A stretch of DNA of 24,048 nt from Thermococcus sp. Its GTDB lineage: Archaea; Methanobacteriota_B; Thermococci; Thermococcales; Thermococcaceae. The notes beneath the pieces were generated by a model. That model was given only the letters and a program-made list of their open reading frames with translations, ran no database searches and was not told the origin of the DNA. This document shows, in pieces, positions 1 to 6,892 of the stretch (position 1 is the first letter of the stretch; each line of letters opens with the position of its first letter). The position numbers and the translations under genes were made by a program. Where the stretch lies: NCBI GenBank assembly GCA_026987155.1, contig JALSNG010000103.1, forward strand, positions 1-24,048. The letters are read 5' to 3'.

Positions 1-713
1 TGCCGAAGATAAGCTCCCTCTGGGATGAAGCTAAAGAGATAGCCTTCCACCGCGAGTACAGAACGCACACAGGAAAGTACAAAGGCGTTCCAATAAGCGT
101 TACCTCGACCGGAATAGGCGGGCCCTCAACTGCCATAGCTGTAGAGGAGCTGGCCGCGATAGGGGCAGATACGTTCATAAGGGTTGGCTCTACCGGAGCG
201 ATACAGCCTGGAATGGAGATAGGCGACCTGATTATAGCGAAAGCGGCGGTTAGGCTCGAAGGAACTTCAAAGCAGTATGTGAGGGTTGAGTATCCCGCGG
301 TTGCGGACCTTGAGGTTACCCTCGCGCTGATTGAAGCCGCTGAGACCCTCGGGGTGCGCTACCACATCGGCATAACGGCATCAACCGACAGCTTCTATCT
401 CGGCCAGGGAAGGCCCGGTTTAAACGGCTACTTCCCGAGCTTTGCGAAGAACATACTCGACGACCTGAGGCAAGCGAGGGTCACCAACTTCGAGATGGAG
501 GCGGCGACGCTCTACACTCTCGCGAACATATACGGACTGCGTGCAGGATGCGTCTGCTCCGTCTTCGCCAACAGGATAACCAACGAGTTCGGCAAAGCCG
601 GTGAAAAGGAGGCAGCGCTGGTTGCCAGCGAGGCGGTCAAGATACTCGCCGAGTGGGACGAGGAGAAGGAGAAAGCTGGAAAGAAGGTCTGGTTCCCAGG
701 ATTGAGGCGTTGA
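1..713 (+). CDS. udp: Uridine phosphorylase (5' end cut by window edge)
   Basis: Nucleoside phosphorylase of the PNP/UDP family, expected to split uridine with phosphate into uracil and ribose-1-phosphate in cytoplasmic pyrimidine salvage. The reading frame is open from base 3 to the TGA at 711-713, so about 236 residues are visible and the start lies outside the window. Family signatures are the glycine-rich segment TGIGGPSTAIAVEEL, the phosphate/ribose segment RVGSTGAIQPG, and FEMEAATLYTLA, whose Met-Glu contacts the ribose in known structures. The downstream ATG at 213 falls after the first two motifs and is not the start. A T-rich run at 720-731 follows the stop and could end transcription. 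The gene converges on tRNA-Arg. Substrate choice within the family is inferred from similarity to bacterial Udp. Confidence 0.9.
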   Translation, partial: PKISSLWDEAKEIAFHREYRTHTGKYKGVPISVTSTGIGGPSTAIAVEELAAIGADTFIRVGSTGAIQPGMEIGDLIIAKAAVRLEGTSKQYVRVEYPAVADLEVTLALIEAAETLGVRYHIGITASTDSFYLGQGRPGLNGYFPSFAKNILDDLRQARVTNFEMEAATLYTLANIYGLRAGCVCSVFANRITNEFGKAGEKEAALVASEAVKILAEWDEEKEKAGKKVWFPGLRR

Positions 714-1056
714 CGCCCAGTTTTCTGTTTTTCCGGAAGATTAAGTTTCATGTCAGCGCACTCAACCACTTTGAGCCCCCCAAACTGGGGCGAGGAGCTA
801 AAATTAAAATCCGCCTGCGTCAGTATTCTGTCACATTAGAGCAGCGGATGAGAGATTTCATTAATCGGTCTCGCTTTGGAGATGCCAAGAAAAGGCCTAC
901 TTACCTTTCAGGATGCCTTTGTATAACCCACCGATCCCGAGGATGTAACTGCGAAGTAACCCCTACGAATCCACTTGGTCCTGAGATCACGAACATTAGC
1001 CTCACCCTGAAGAGTTAACAACCGCCTGGCATGAGTTTTGCCAGAAAAGTTTCTTG
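714..1056. other. Gap between udp and tRNA-Arg with a possible gene remnant
   Basis: This stretch holds no intact gene. A short GC-rich inverted pair (GCCCC...GGGGC) lies near 776-792. On the minus strand, roughly 897-1018, two adjacent frames look coding: one reads VRDLRTKWIRRG and then becomes unlikely, while a second reads LLRSYILGIGGLYKGILKGK to a TAG at 897-899. Joining them needs a single-base shift near 958-965. This looks like the tail of a decayed gene, but it is short and I cannot name the parent. The last 13 bases (1044-1056) match a motif also found behind hef. Confidence 0.35.
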
Positions 1057-1134
1057 TGGCGGACCGGCGGGGCTTCGAACCCCGGACCTGCGGCTTAGGA
1101 GGCCGCCGCCCTATCCTGGCTAGGCTACCGGTCC
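1057..1134 (-). tRNA. tRNA-Arg (anticodon CCT)
   Basis: On the minus strand the gene starts GGACCGG and ends CCGGTCC-G-CCA, giving a perfect 7-bp acceptor stem and an encoded CCA. The anticodon stem GCGGC/GCCGC closes the loop CTCCTAA, so the anticodon is CCT, reading AGG. The T arm CGGGG-TTCGAAG-CCCCG is canonical. Length is 78 nt with no intron. The promoter is probably the TATA-like element at 1163-1172. Confidence 0.97.
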
Positions 1135-1162
1135 ACTGCCCGCTATTCCCTCCCGGGGAAGA

Positions 1163-1172
1163 CTATTTAAAG
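1163..1172. promoter_or_regulatory. TATA box, possibly shared by tRNA-Arg and the Lrp gene
   Basis: CTATTTAAAG lies about 33 bases before the 5' end of tRNA-Arg(CCT) on the minus strand and about 36 bases before the GTG of the Lrp-family gene on the plus strand. The core is symmetric (TTTAAA). It is the only good TATA candidate in this interval for either direction. Shared use is inferred. Confidence 0.55.
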
Positions 1173-1203
1173 TTTGCGGTGAAGTAGGGGCGGTGATGAT
1201 GGG

Positions 1204-1656
1204 GTGATAGACGAACTCGACATTAAGATACTCTCACTTCTCCAGAAGAATTCCCGTCTTTCCTACAGGGAGATAGCACGGGAACTGAAAGTGGCCGTTG
1301 GCACAGTCTACAATAGAGTGAAGAGAATGGAAGAGGAGGGAGTAATTAGAGGATTTGCTCCAGTTCTTGACTACGAGAAGCTCGGATTTGGACTGACTGC
1401 CGTGATAGGGGTAAAAGCCAAAGGGGGGAAGATAACCGACATAGAACAGAAAATAGCGGAGAAAAACCAAGTTATCCTCGTCTACGACATAACCGGAGAG
1501 TTTGACATAGTGGTGGTTGCGAAGTTCAGGGACAGGGCCGACATGAACCGTTTTGTAAAATGGCTTCTATCACTGGAAGGCGTCGAAAAAACAAACACGA
1601 GTGTCGCCATGCAGGTCGTGAAGGAAGATTTCAGAATTGGACTAACGGAGGACTAA
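1204..1656 (+). CDS. Lrp/AsnC-family transcriptional regulator
   Basis: DNA-binding regulator of the feast/famine family, 150 residues, the usual length. Residues 1-50 form the winged helix-turn-helix (DIKILSLLQKNSRLSYREIA, then VGTVYNRVKRMEEEGVI). Residues about 65-140 form the RAM ligand-binding and oligomerisation domain, with the segment YDITGEFDIVVVAKF. Such proteins bind amino acids or other small ligands and assemble into octamers or larger forms. The start is a GTG at 1204, set by GGTGAT at 1192-1197. The 3' end overlaps the convergent gene at 1642-1968 by 15 bases. Nearest characterised relatives would be Pyrococcus FFRP proteins. The ligand and targets cannot be read from sequence. 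Confidence 0.92.
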   Translation: MIDELDIKILSLLQKNSRLSYREIARELKVAVGTVYNRVKRMEEEGVIRGFAPVLDYEKLGFGLTAVIGVKAKGGKITDIEQKIAEKNQVILVYDITGEFDIVVVAKFRDRADMNRFVKWLLSLEGVEKTNTSVAMQVVKEDFRIGLTED

Positions 1657-1968
1657 GACCTCGTCCATAAATCTTCGCGCGAAGTCGTCCATACTCTCTA
1701 CAGGGAGTTTGACCTCCCGGCCGTTAACTTTTCCCTTGAAGACGTAGCGCTTTGACACTATCCTGGAAATTCCAGAAAAATCGGGGTTGCTCCTTATGGT
1801 CTCCTCAAGGACTTCGTTGAACTCCCCCTCGGCGACACCGAATATCACGCCCTCAATGGCGACCCTCTTTCCACACTCCTCTTCCCCGCACTCAAACCTG
1901 AAAAAACGGCCGGGCTCAGCATCAACGGGTACCGTGAGCCCGGCGGCGTTGTACACCAGAAACTTCAT
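1642..1968 (-). CDS. Conserved hypothetical protein, partner of the PRTase regulator
   Basis: A 108-residue soluble protein that I do not recognise. The open frame extends upstream to 2094, but the ATG at 1968 is preferred because GGAGTGAT stands just before it and because the longer form would run into the upstream gene. Residues about 28-37 contain a CGEEECGK pair of cysteines. There is no signal peptide or membrane segment. It begins 5 bases after the stop of the HTH-PRTase gene, so the two are very likely co-transcribed and functionally linked. Its 3' end overlaps the convergent Lrp-family gene by 15 bases. Confidence 0.8.
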   Translation of the reverse strand: MKFLVYNAAGLTVPVDAEPGRFFRFECGEEECGKRVAIEGVIFGVAEGEFNEVLEETIRSNPDFSGISRIVSKRYVFKGKVNGREVKLPVESMDDFARRFMDEVLVLR

Positions 1969-1973
1969 CTCAA

Positions 1974-2690
1974 TCACTCCAAGGTTATGAGGCTCTCCAC
2001 GGGGATGCTGTACTCCTCCTTCAAGTGCTCTATAACATCCCCAACGCTCACCAGGAAGAACATTCCAACGGGCTTTGCCCCAGCTTGCCTGCACATCTCG
2101 GCAAGGGCCTTCTGGGTCTCCCCACTCCTGATGACGTCGTCTATTATCAGGACTTTTTCTCCCTTCCTAAGGGCCCAGTGCGGTAGGTACAGAGTGGTGA
2201 CGCTTCCCGATGCACTTGGGACATAGCTAACCTCATAGAACTTCTCAACGCCAACCTCCTTCTTTTTCTTGGCGTAGACAACGTCCACGTTTAGCTCCCT
2301 TGCAACGTGAACCGCGAGAGGTATGCCATCCGTGGCCGCGGTGAGGACCTTGTCAACGTTCACCTCCATGTATCTCCCTGCCACTTCTTCTGCTATTATG
2401 CTCATAAGTGCGGTGTCACTCAGCACGGGCATGTTGTCAAAGAACCCGCGCTCATCGAATTTTATTCTCTTCCTGACTTCCTCTTCTATGTTGACGTAGG
2501 GCCTGAGAAGCTCCAAGAGCTCCCGCGTCCTCTCCGTGCTGGGGAGAACCTTGCCCCGAACATACCTGTTTAGGACGGTTATCGGGAGGCCGGTTATTTT
2601 TGAGAGCTCCTCGTAGGTGTGGGATTTTTTAAGCAGTCTGAGCACTCTAACGAGCCGAAGCTTCTCCTGCACGGACTTTAGCTGACTCAC
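1974..2690 (-). CDS. HTH-phosphoribosyltransferase regulator (PyrE-like, GfcR type)
   Basis: 238 residues: an N-terminal helix-turn-helix (about 25-48, TYEELSKITGLPITVLNRYV) fused to a type I phosphoribosyltransferase domain. The PRPP-binding signature VLIIDDVIRSGET is at residues 180-192. This architecture is often annotated orotate phosphoribosyltransferase-like. Haloarchaeal GfcR, a regulator of sugar catabolism, has the same layout, so regulation rather than UMP synthesis is the likelier role, with PRPP or a nucleotide as possible effector. The start is GTG at 2690, directly after AGGTGATAAC. A TATA element at 2728-2735 implies a leader of about 15 bases. The small gene at 1642-1968 follows in the same unit. 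Confidence 0.85.
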   Translation of the reverse strand: MSQLKSVQEKLRLVRVLRLLKKSHTYEELSKITGLPITVLNRYVRGKVLPSTERTRELLELLRPYVNIEEEVRKRIKFDERGFFDNMPVLSDTALMSIIAEEVAGRYMEVNVDKVLTAATDGIPLAVHVARELNVDVVYAKKKKEVGVEKFYEVSYVPSASGSVTTLYLPHWALRKGEKVLIIDDVIRSGETQKALAEMCRQAGAKPVGMFFLVSVGDVIEHLKEEYSIPVESLITLE

Positions 2691-2727
2691 GTTATCACCT
2701 CCGATGAACCGGGGTTAACAAAAAAAT

Positions 2728-2735
2728 GTATAAAT
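2728..2735 (-). promoter_or_regulatory. TATA box of the HTH-PRTase gene
   Basis: Reads ATTTATAC on the minus strand, centred about 41 bases before the GTG start at 2690. It predicts a transcript start near 2705, just upstream of the GGTGAT ribosome binding site. It lies between the gene's start and the upstream stop codon at 2757. Confidence 0.65.
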
Positions 2736-2756
2736 ACGTTTCGGTCAAATTCGATT

Positions 2757-3242
2757 TTACAACCCCCTTCTGTACTCCTCAAAAACGTCCCCATAAGTTG
2801 AGAGGAGGAACTCCTCGTCAACTGGTCTACCATCCTCGTGTCCGATTCCCGGGCAGAAAGAGTCCAGTTTAACGTACACTTCCATTTTATCGCCGTGTTT
2901 TACAAAGACGAATGGATACAACCTGCATGCGAGGGGTCTGTTGTTGTATATTCTGCACCTCTTAGTTTCCGGATCAAGAAAAACACATGAACCATCCATA
3001 GGTTTTTTCTTCAGAGCGTATCCAATGAACTTGTCACCACGATAGAAGGCTTTCTCATAATCCACAAACTCCCAGGCGTTGTATCCGAGGGACTCTATCC
3101 GCTCGATGTCTTCATCGCGAAGGGGAATCTCAAGCTCGGAACAACACAGACCACAGTTTTCCACGCACTTAAATTTAAAGGATGGGTCGTACTCGACCTT
3201 CAGGGTCCTCAGGTCAACAGTCGCAACCCATTTCTTCTTCAA
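2757..3242 (-). CDS. YkgJ-family cysteine-cluster protein
   Basis: 161 residues with the CxxxC-GxCC cluster characteristic of the YkgJ/UPF0153 family (putative zinc- or iron-binding). Cysteines stand at 26, 30, 33 and 34, then at 86, 96, 106 and 130, the typical eight-cysteine arrangement, with the family segment CRIYNNRPLACRLYPF. The start is an unusual TTG at 3242. It is supported by GGAGGT five bases upstream, which itself spans the stop codon of the preceding gene, and no ATG or GTG lies nearby in frame. It is the third gene in a tight unit after SRP54 and the RAM-domain protein. The function of the family is not settled; links to metal-cluster or protein modification are suggested only by the cysteines. 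Confidence 0.88.
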   Translation of the reverse strand: MKKKWVATVDLRTLKVEYDPSFKFKCVENCGLCCSELEIPLRDEDIERIESLGYNAWEFVDYEKAFYRGDKFIGYALKKKPMDGSCVFLDPETKRCRIYNNRPLACRLYPFVFVKHGDKMEVYVKLDSFCPGIGHEDGRPVDEEFLLSTYGDVFEEYRRGL

Positions 3243-3245
3243 TCC

Positions 3246-3488
3246 CTACCTCCTCCCTATGGAACTTGCTATGAGGGTTTCCGTCATTTCAATGTGAGGA
3301 ATCTGCCTAACCTCCCTTTCATACATTCTGTCGAGTTCTTCAATGCTCTCCACTTCAAGGCGGAGAACGATATCGTACTCCCCGTAGACCCTGTAGATCT
3401 CCCTAACAACTGGCAACTCCTTGAGTCTCTCGTAGACTTCCTCCTCGTGTCCGGGCTTGACGACAACCAACACAAAGACCTCTATCAT
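3246..3488 (-). CDS. Stand-alone RAM (Lrp ligand-binding) domain protein
   Basis: 80 residues consisting only of the RAM domain: beta strand IEVFVLVVVKPG, helix EEEVYERLKELP, strand IYRVYGEYDIVLRLEV, helix and final strand ETLIASS. There is no helix-turn-helix. Single-domain relatives in Pyrococcus are known as demi-FFRPs and form oligomeric ligand sensors. I chose ATG at 3488 rather than the longer start at 3512. GGAGGG stands seven bases ahead of it, and the gene then begins one base after the SRP54 stop instead of overlapping it by 23 bases. It probably modulates full-length FFRP regulators or senses an amino acid, but this is inference from the family. Confidence 0.85.
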   Translation of the reverse strand: MIEVFVLVVVKPGHEEEVYERLKELPVVREIYRVYGEYDIVLRLEVESIEELDRMYEREVRQIPHIEMTETLIASSIGRR

Positions 3489-3489
3489 G

Positions 3490-4839
3490 TCAGAACCCTC
3501 CCAACGCTCCAAGGTTGAATTTCTTCGCCATCTTTGATAGCTTTCTCTTGTCCATACTCTTAAACATTTTCTTCATCTGATTGTACTGATGAAGGAGCTC
3601 TCTAACCTCAGCGGTGCTCGTTCCAGAACCCCTGGCAATGCGTTTTATCCGGGAGTAGTTTATTATCTCCGGTTTTTCAAGTTCCTCCTCAGTCATGGAG
3701 TCCATGATTACCCTGTATCTTTTAAGCTTCTCCTCGCCGACTTTGACAGCATCCTCCGGAAGGGAATAACCCATCCCAGGTATCATCTGAAGGATCTGCT
3801 TAAGAGGACCCATCTTCTGCATAGCTTCAAGCTGAGCGTACATGTCTTTAAGGTTGAACTTCCCTTTGAGGAACTTTTCAAGGTCTTCCTCCCTAAACTC
3901 CTGCTCCTTCTGGAGTTCCTCAAGCTTCTGAAGGAGACCTTCTATATCCCCCATTCCAAGGAGCCTTGAGACAAAGCGCTTGGGATCGAAGGGCTCCAAA
4001 TCGTCTATCCTTTCGCCCACGCCGATGAACTTTATGGGCGCCCCGGTAGCGGCTACTGCCGAGAGGGCACCCCCACCCTTGGCGGAGCCATCGAGTTTCG
4101 TTACTATGATCGACCCTATAGGTGTGGCTTCCTTGAAAGTGAGGGCCTGAGCCTGGGCCTGCTGACCGATGGTCCCATCTATCACAAGGATAACCTCGTG
4201 AGGATTTATGGCAGCGCTTATCTGTTTCATCTCCTCAATGAGACCCGCTTCCTCCTTGTGCCTTCCAGCGGAGTCCACTATTATAACATCCACTCCCCTA
4301 CCTTTGAAGTACTCAACCCCCTCCCGAGCGAGTTTCACGGCGTCCTTCTCCCCAGGGTCGCCGAAGACCTCTATGCCGTAGGGATCAAGGAGCTGTCTGA
4401 GCTGATGGTATGCACCGGGACGCCATGTATCAGAGCATACTACACCCACCCTATAACCCCTTTTCTGAAGGTGCCTCGCAAGTTTTGCAACGCTTGTTGT
4501 CTTACCCGAACCCTGTATACCAACCGTAAGGAGAACCGTTGGTTTTTCTTTTATTTCGAGGGGTTTAGCCTCAGTTCCGAGGAACTTCGTGAGCTCCTCG
4601 TACACGATCTTTATTATGTGCTCTTTCGGACTCACGCCGGCGGGGGGATTCTCTTCCAGTGCCCGCCTCTCAATAGTTTTTGTAAGCTGAAGAACAAGCC
4701 TCACGTTTACATCAGCCTGGATTAGGGCCCGCTGGATATCCCTAACTACCTCCCTGATAGTGGCTTCGTCAACGGTTCTCGAGCGTGCAAGTTTTCTGAG
4801 TGCATCGTTAAGAGCCTTCCCTAACTTCTCAAGCGCCAT
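3490..4839 (-). CDS. srp54: Signal recognition particle 54 kDa protein
   Basis: GTPase of the signal recognition particle, binding 7S RNA and hydrophobic signal sequences and docking with FtsY at the membrane. It is 449 residues, as usual for archaea. The N domain (1 to about 95) is followed by the G domain with P-loop GIQGSGKTTS at about 108-117, the G3 element DSAGRHKEE (Ser where most family members have Thr) and the G4 element TKLDGSAKGGG. The methionine-rich M domain begins near residue 300 (DMYAQLEAMQKMGPLKQIL). The frame extends upstream to a GTG at 4857. The TATA box at 4873-4880 places the transcript start near 4850, which excludes the longer form and supports ATG 4839. It is the first gene of a unit with the RAM and YkgJ genes. 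Confidence 0.97.
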   Translation of the reverse strand: MALEKLGKALNDALRKLARSRTVDEATIREVVRDIQRALIQADVNVRLVLQLTKTIERRALEENPPAGVSPKEHIIKIVYEELTKFLGTEAKPLEIKEKPTVLLTVGIQGSGKTTSVAKLARHLQKRGYRVGVVCSDTWRPGAYHQLRQLLDPYGIEVFGDPGEKDAVKLAREGVEYFKGRGVDVIIVDSAGRHKEEAGLIEEMKQISAAINPHEVILVIDGTIGQQAQAQALTFKEATPIGSIIVTKLDGSAKGGGALSAVAATGAPIKFIGVGERIDDLEPFDPKRFVSRLLGMGDIEGLLQKLEELQKEQEFREEDLEKFLKGKFNLKDMYAQLEAMQKMGPLKQILQMIPGMGYSLPEDAVKVGEEKLKRYRVIMDSMTEEELEKPEIINYSRIKRIARGSGTSTAEVRELLHQYNQMKKMFKSMDKRKLSKMAKKFNLGALGGF

Positions 4840-4872
4840 GCCCTTCCCCCACATCACTAAAGAGGGGTACGC

Positions 4873-4880
4873 TTATAAAA
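4873..4880 (-). promoter_or_regulatory. TATA box of srp54
   Basis: TTTTATAA on the minus strand, preceded by a purine-rich AACC/BRE-like stretch. Its centre is about 37 bases before ATG 4839 and only 19 bases before the alternative GTG 4857, so it decides the start codon of srp54. Confidence 0.7.
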
Positions 4881-5230
4881 GGTTGGGTCCCCGCAAGAGA
4901 ACTCTCGTTCAATGCCGATTAAACTCCTCCGAATTACATATCTGTGGCAATCAACGAATTTCAACGGAAGCGGTGATATTAACCCGAGATACCGGGGGGA
5001 ATTCAAAAGCTCAATTTAGATTTCAAGTTCTCTACAACCTAAAATTCTAAAAAAGAAAGCTATTAGGTAAATCTCCGCCAAAGACCATGTTTTCTTCCAA
5101 AAGATAAAACCAATCGAAGAACATTAAGACATTCAGCGAATTTTTGTTCTCAACTTCGATAAACAATGCACTGTTTTCGCCATTGAAAGACAATTGTCGA
5201 TACCAATTTTAACGAATGTCTATCAGAAAC
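4881..5230. other. AT-rich intergenic region without recognisable genes
   Basis: About 350 bases between the srp54 promoter and the promoter of the next gene. It is visibly richer in A and T than its surroundings, especially 5037-5230. No frame looks coding on either strand, and I see no tRNA, CRISPR repeat or C/D-box pair. A perfect 10-base palindrome, GACAATTGTC, lies at 5189-5198. The base composition would fit decayed foreign DNA or a small RNA locus, but nothing here is decisive. Confidence 0.5.
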
Positions 5231-5240
5231 CTTTTTATAC
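5231..5240 (+). promoter_or_regulatory. TATA box of the small gene at 5273
   Basis: CTTTTTATAC, centred about 37 bases before the ATG at 5273, with AAAC just upstream. It predicts a short leader that begins at or just before the GGTGAGGAG ribosome binding site. Confidence 0.65.
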
Positions 5241-5272
5241 TTTTAAGTTGTAGTATCTAACGGTGAGGAGAG

Positions 5273-5482
5273 ATGACGACCGTTATAAAACGCGACCCCA
5301 AGAGATTTTTGAGAAATATGAAAGCCCACTACGGCGATGTATGGCACATCCCATCGAGCAGATACCTATCAAACCCCGATTTTGTCGTTGTTGACCCCAA
5401 GAGCGGGAAGAAAACCAAGGTGAGTTTTGTCTCCCTGGACGACGGCGAAACCGTTGCAGTAGTCTACGATGAGCTCGGGTGA
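5273..5482 (+). CDS. Small hypothetical protein
   Basis: A 69-residue protein that I do not recognise. It has its own TATA box at 5231-5240 and a strong ribosome binding site, GGTGAGGAG, three to five bases before the ATG. The first half is basic and aromatic (KRDPKRFLRNMKAHYGDVWH). The second half, FVVVDPKSGKKTKVSFVSLD then ETVAVVYDELG, reads like two beta strands with a turn, suggesting a small compact fold. There is no membrane segment and no cysteine. It stands alone, with the next gene having a separate TATA element. Promoter and ribosome binding site make a real gene likely despite its length. Confidence 0.75.
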   Translation: MTTVIKRDPKRFLRNMKAHYGDVWHIPSSRYLSNPDFVVVDPKSGKKTKVSFVSLDDGETVAVVYDELG

Positions 5483-5551
5483 CTCCTTTTCTTCCCAATT
5501 CCTCAGGAAACATTAAATACTCCAACTTCCTAAAAACTTCGGGTGACAATA

Positions 5552-6853
5552 ATGCCCATCGATGTTTATCGGGAGGCTTTCAGGTTAGCTGGCACCATCA
5601 GGGATAAATACCTGCGGGCCGTAACCTACGCCCGAATTGGATATTACATGTACCTCGCAAAAAACCCCCTGTATAAAGACGCCTTTAAGTACGCCCTCAA
5701 CGCCACGGCTTCTATAGAAAATCCAGCCGTTATGGTGAAAGCCCTCATCGAGGTTGCGAGTCAGCTTTACAGGGTCAAACCAGAGACTTCAAAAAAGACT
5801 TTTCAGGAAGCGTACGAAGTTATCCTCACTTTTCCCCAACCCCTCCGCGATGAGATGCTCTCAGCACTCTCCTCAAGACTCCTTGAGATAGGACTACCGG
5901 ATGACGCCCTCTTTTACACCAACGACATTGAGGACACCGTGAAGAGAAACGATCTCCTCCTCAAGATACTCGGGGCTTATCTGGAAAAGGGCAACATGCG
6001 AAAGGCTTACTTAATCGTGGAGAAGATTAAAGAGGAACCGTGGAAATCGATAGGGGCAATAGAAACCATAAAGGAACACCTCAAAAGAGAAGAATTTGGC
6101 AGTGCAATCCGAGTTCTTTCCGAAATAAAAAGCGAATACTGGCTTGGCGAAGCCATGAAAGAGGTTGCAGTCTACTTGAAAAACTCGGACGTTCCGACTG
6201 CAACCTACGAAAAGTTCGTGGACATAGCACTGGGAATGTCCCGGGACGGTGATCTCGAGGTTCTGCGTTCCCTTCTCGTGGGACTCGCCGCACAGGGAGA
6301 GATAGAGTTTGTGATAGAGATAACCAACCGCCTCCCCCGAACCCAGCGGAAAGAAGTCCTCACGGAAATAGCCAAGGCCATATCGGACAGAGGGGAATAC
6401 ATATCACGCCTTCTGGACTCCATTGAAAGAGAGTACCTCGACGATGTTGCCCACGCTGTAATGGATGAACTCCTCGAGAGGAAGCCCCCCTCAGAAAGCG
6501 TGGAGATCGCCAAGAAAATAGGAAAACTGTCTCCTGACGACACGGTTCTCGTCAAGGTCGTTAGGGTTCTCTCAAAGGCCGGGGAATTTGAGAGTGCCTG
6601 GGAGTTCGCGAGAAACGTCAGAGGCAACTATCTCCGCTCATTGGCTTTCGGTAGCATAGCCGTGGAAAAACTGAGGACGGGCGATATAGACGGGGCAATC
6701 GACGCTGCACTCGAAGTAAAGGATCCAAAATGGGGCTCCTGGCTTCTCAGCGAGATACTTACAAAGATCCTCGAGCTAAGAACTGAGGGAAAGGTTACGG
6801 GGGACATCGAGAAAAACGCCAGAGCCCAGAAATTACTGTGGGATGGAGAATAA
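5552..6853 (+). CDS. Alpha-helical repeat (TPR/HEAT-like) protein
   Basis: A 433-residue protein made almost wholly of helical pairs about 30-38 residues long, with recurring segments such as AxxxA-x-IGxYLxK, GNMRKAYLIVEKI, GDIDGAIDAALEV and GEFESAWEFARNV. This is typical of TPR or related solenoid repeats that act as protein-binding scaffolds. There is no signal peptide, membrane segment, enzymatic motif or cysteine, so a soluble cytoplasmic protein is likely. I chose the ATG at 5552 because GGGTGA stands just upstream. The TATA element at 5512-5520 places the transcript start near 5543, which leaves the alternative GTG there without a leader. A separate TATA-like element precedes the next gene. 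Its partners are unknown. Confidence 0.8.
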   Translation: MPIDVYREAFRLAGTIRDKYLRAVTYARIGYYMYLAKNPLYKDAFKYALNATASIENPAVMVKALIEVASQLYRVKPETSKKTFQEAYEVILTFPQPLRDEMLSALSSRLLEIGLPDDALFYTNDIEDTVKRNDLLLKILGAYLEKGNMRKAYLIVEKIKEEPWKSIGAIETIKEHLKREEFGSAIRVLSEIKSEYWLGEAMKEVAVYLKNSDVPTATYEKFVDIALGMSRDGDLEVLRSLLVGLAAQGEIEFVIEITNRLPRTQRKEVLTEIAKAISDRGEYISRLLDSIEREYLDDVAHAVMDELLERKPPSESVEIAKKIGKLSPDDTVLVKVVRVLSKAGEFESAWEFARNVRGNYLRSLAFGSIAVEKLRTGDIDGAIDAALEVKDPKWGSWLLSEILTKILELRTEGKVTGDIEKNARAQKLLWDGE

Positions 6854-6892
6854 CGTTTTAAGCTCCCAATCCAATCTTTTCAGGGTGATAAC

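Noticed and set aside
841..900. Possible C/D-box guide RNA in the gap (GGATGAGA...)
   Set aside because: No proper C box (RTGATGA) with a correctly spaced D box (CTGA) could be found on either strand.
653..1018. A 121-residue plus-strand open frame after udp
   Set aside because: It overlaps the end of udp, has no ribosome binding site and a composition unlike a protein; the minus-strand remnant explains the region better.
4840..4857. A longer srp54 start at GTG 4857
   Set aside because: The TATA box at 4873-4880 places the transcript start downstream of this codon, and family members start at the equivalent of ATG 4839.
5037..5272. Possible CRISPR leader or array in the AT-rich gap
   Set aside because: No repeated unit of 24-37 bases is present anywhere in the region.
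6205..6627. A 140-residue minus-strand frame inside the helical-repeat gene
   Set aside because: Serine- and arginine-rich antisense translation typical of a shadow of a GC-balanced gene; no start signals.
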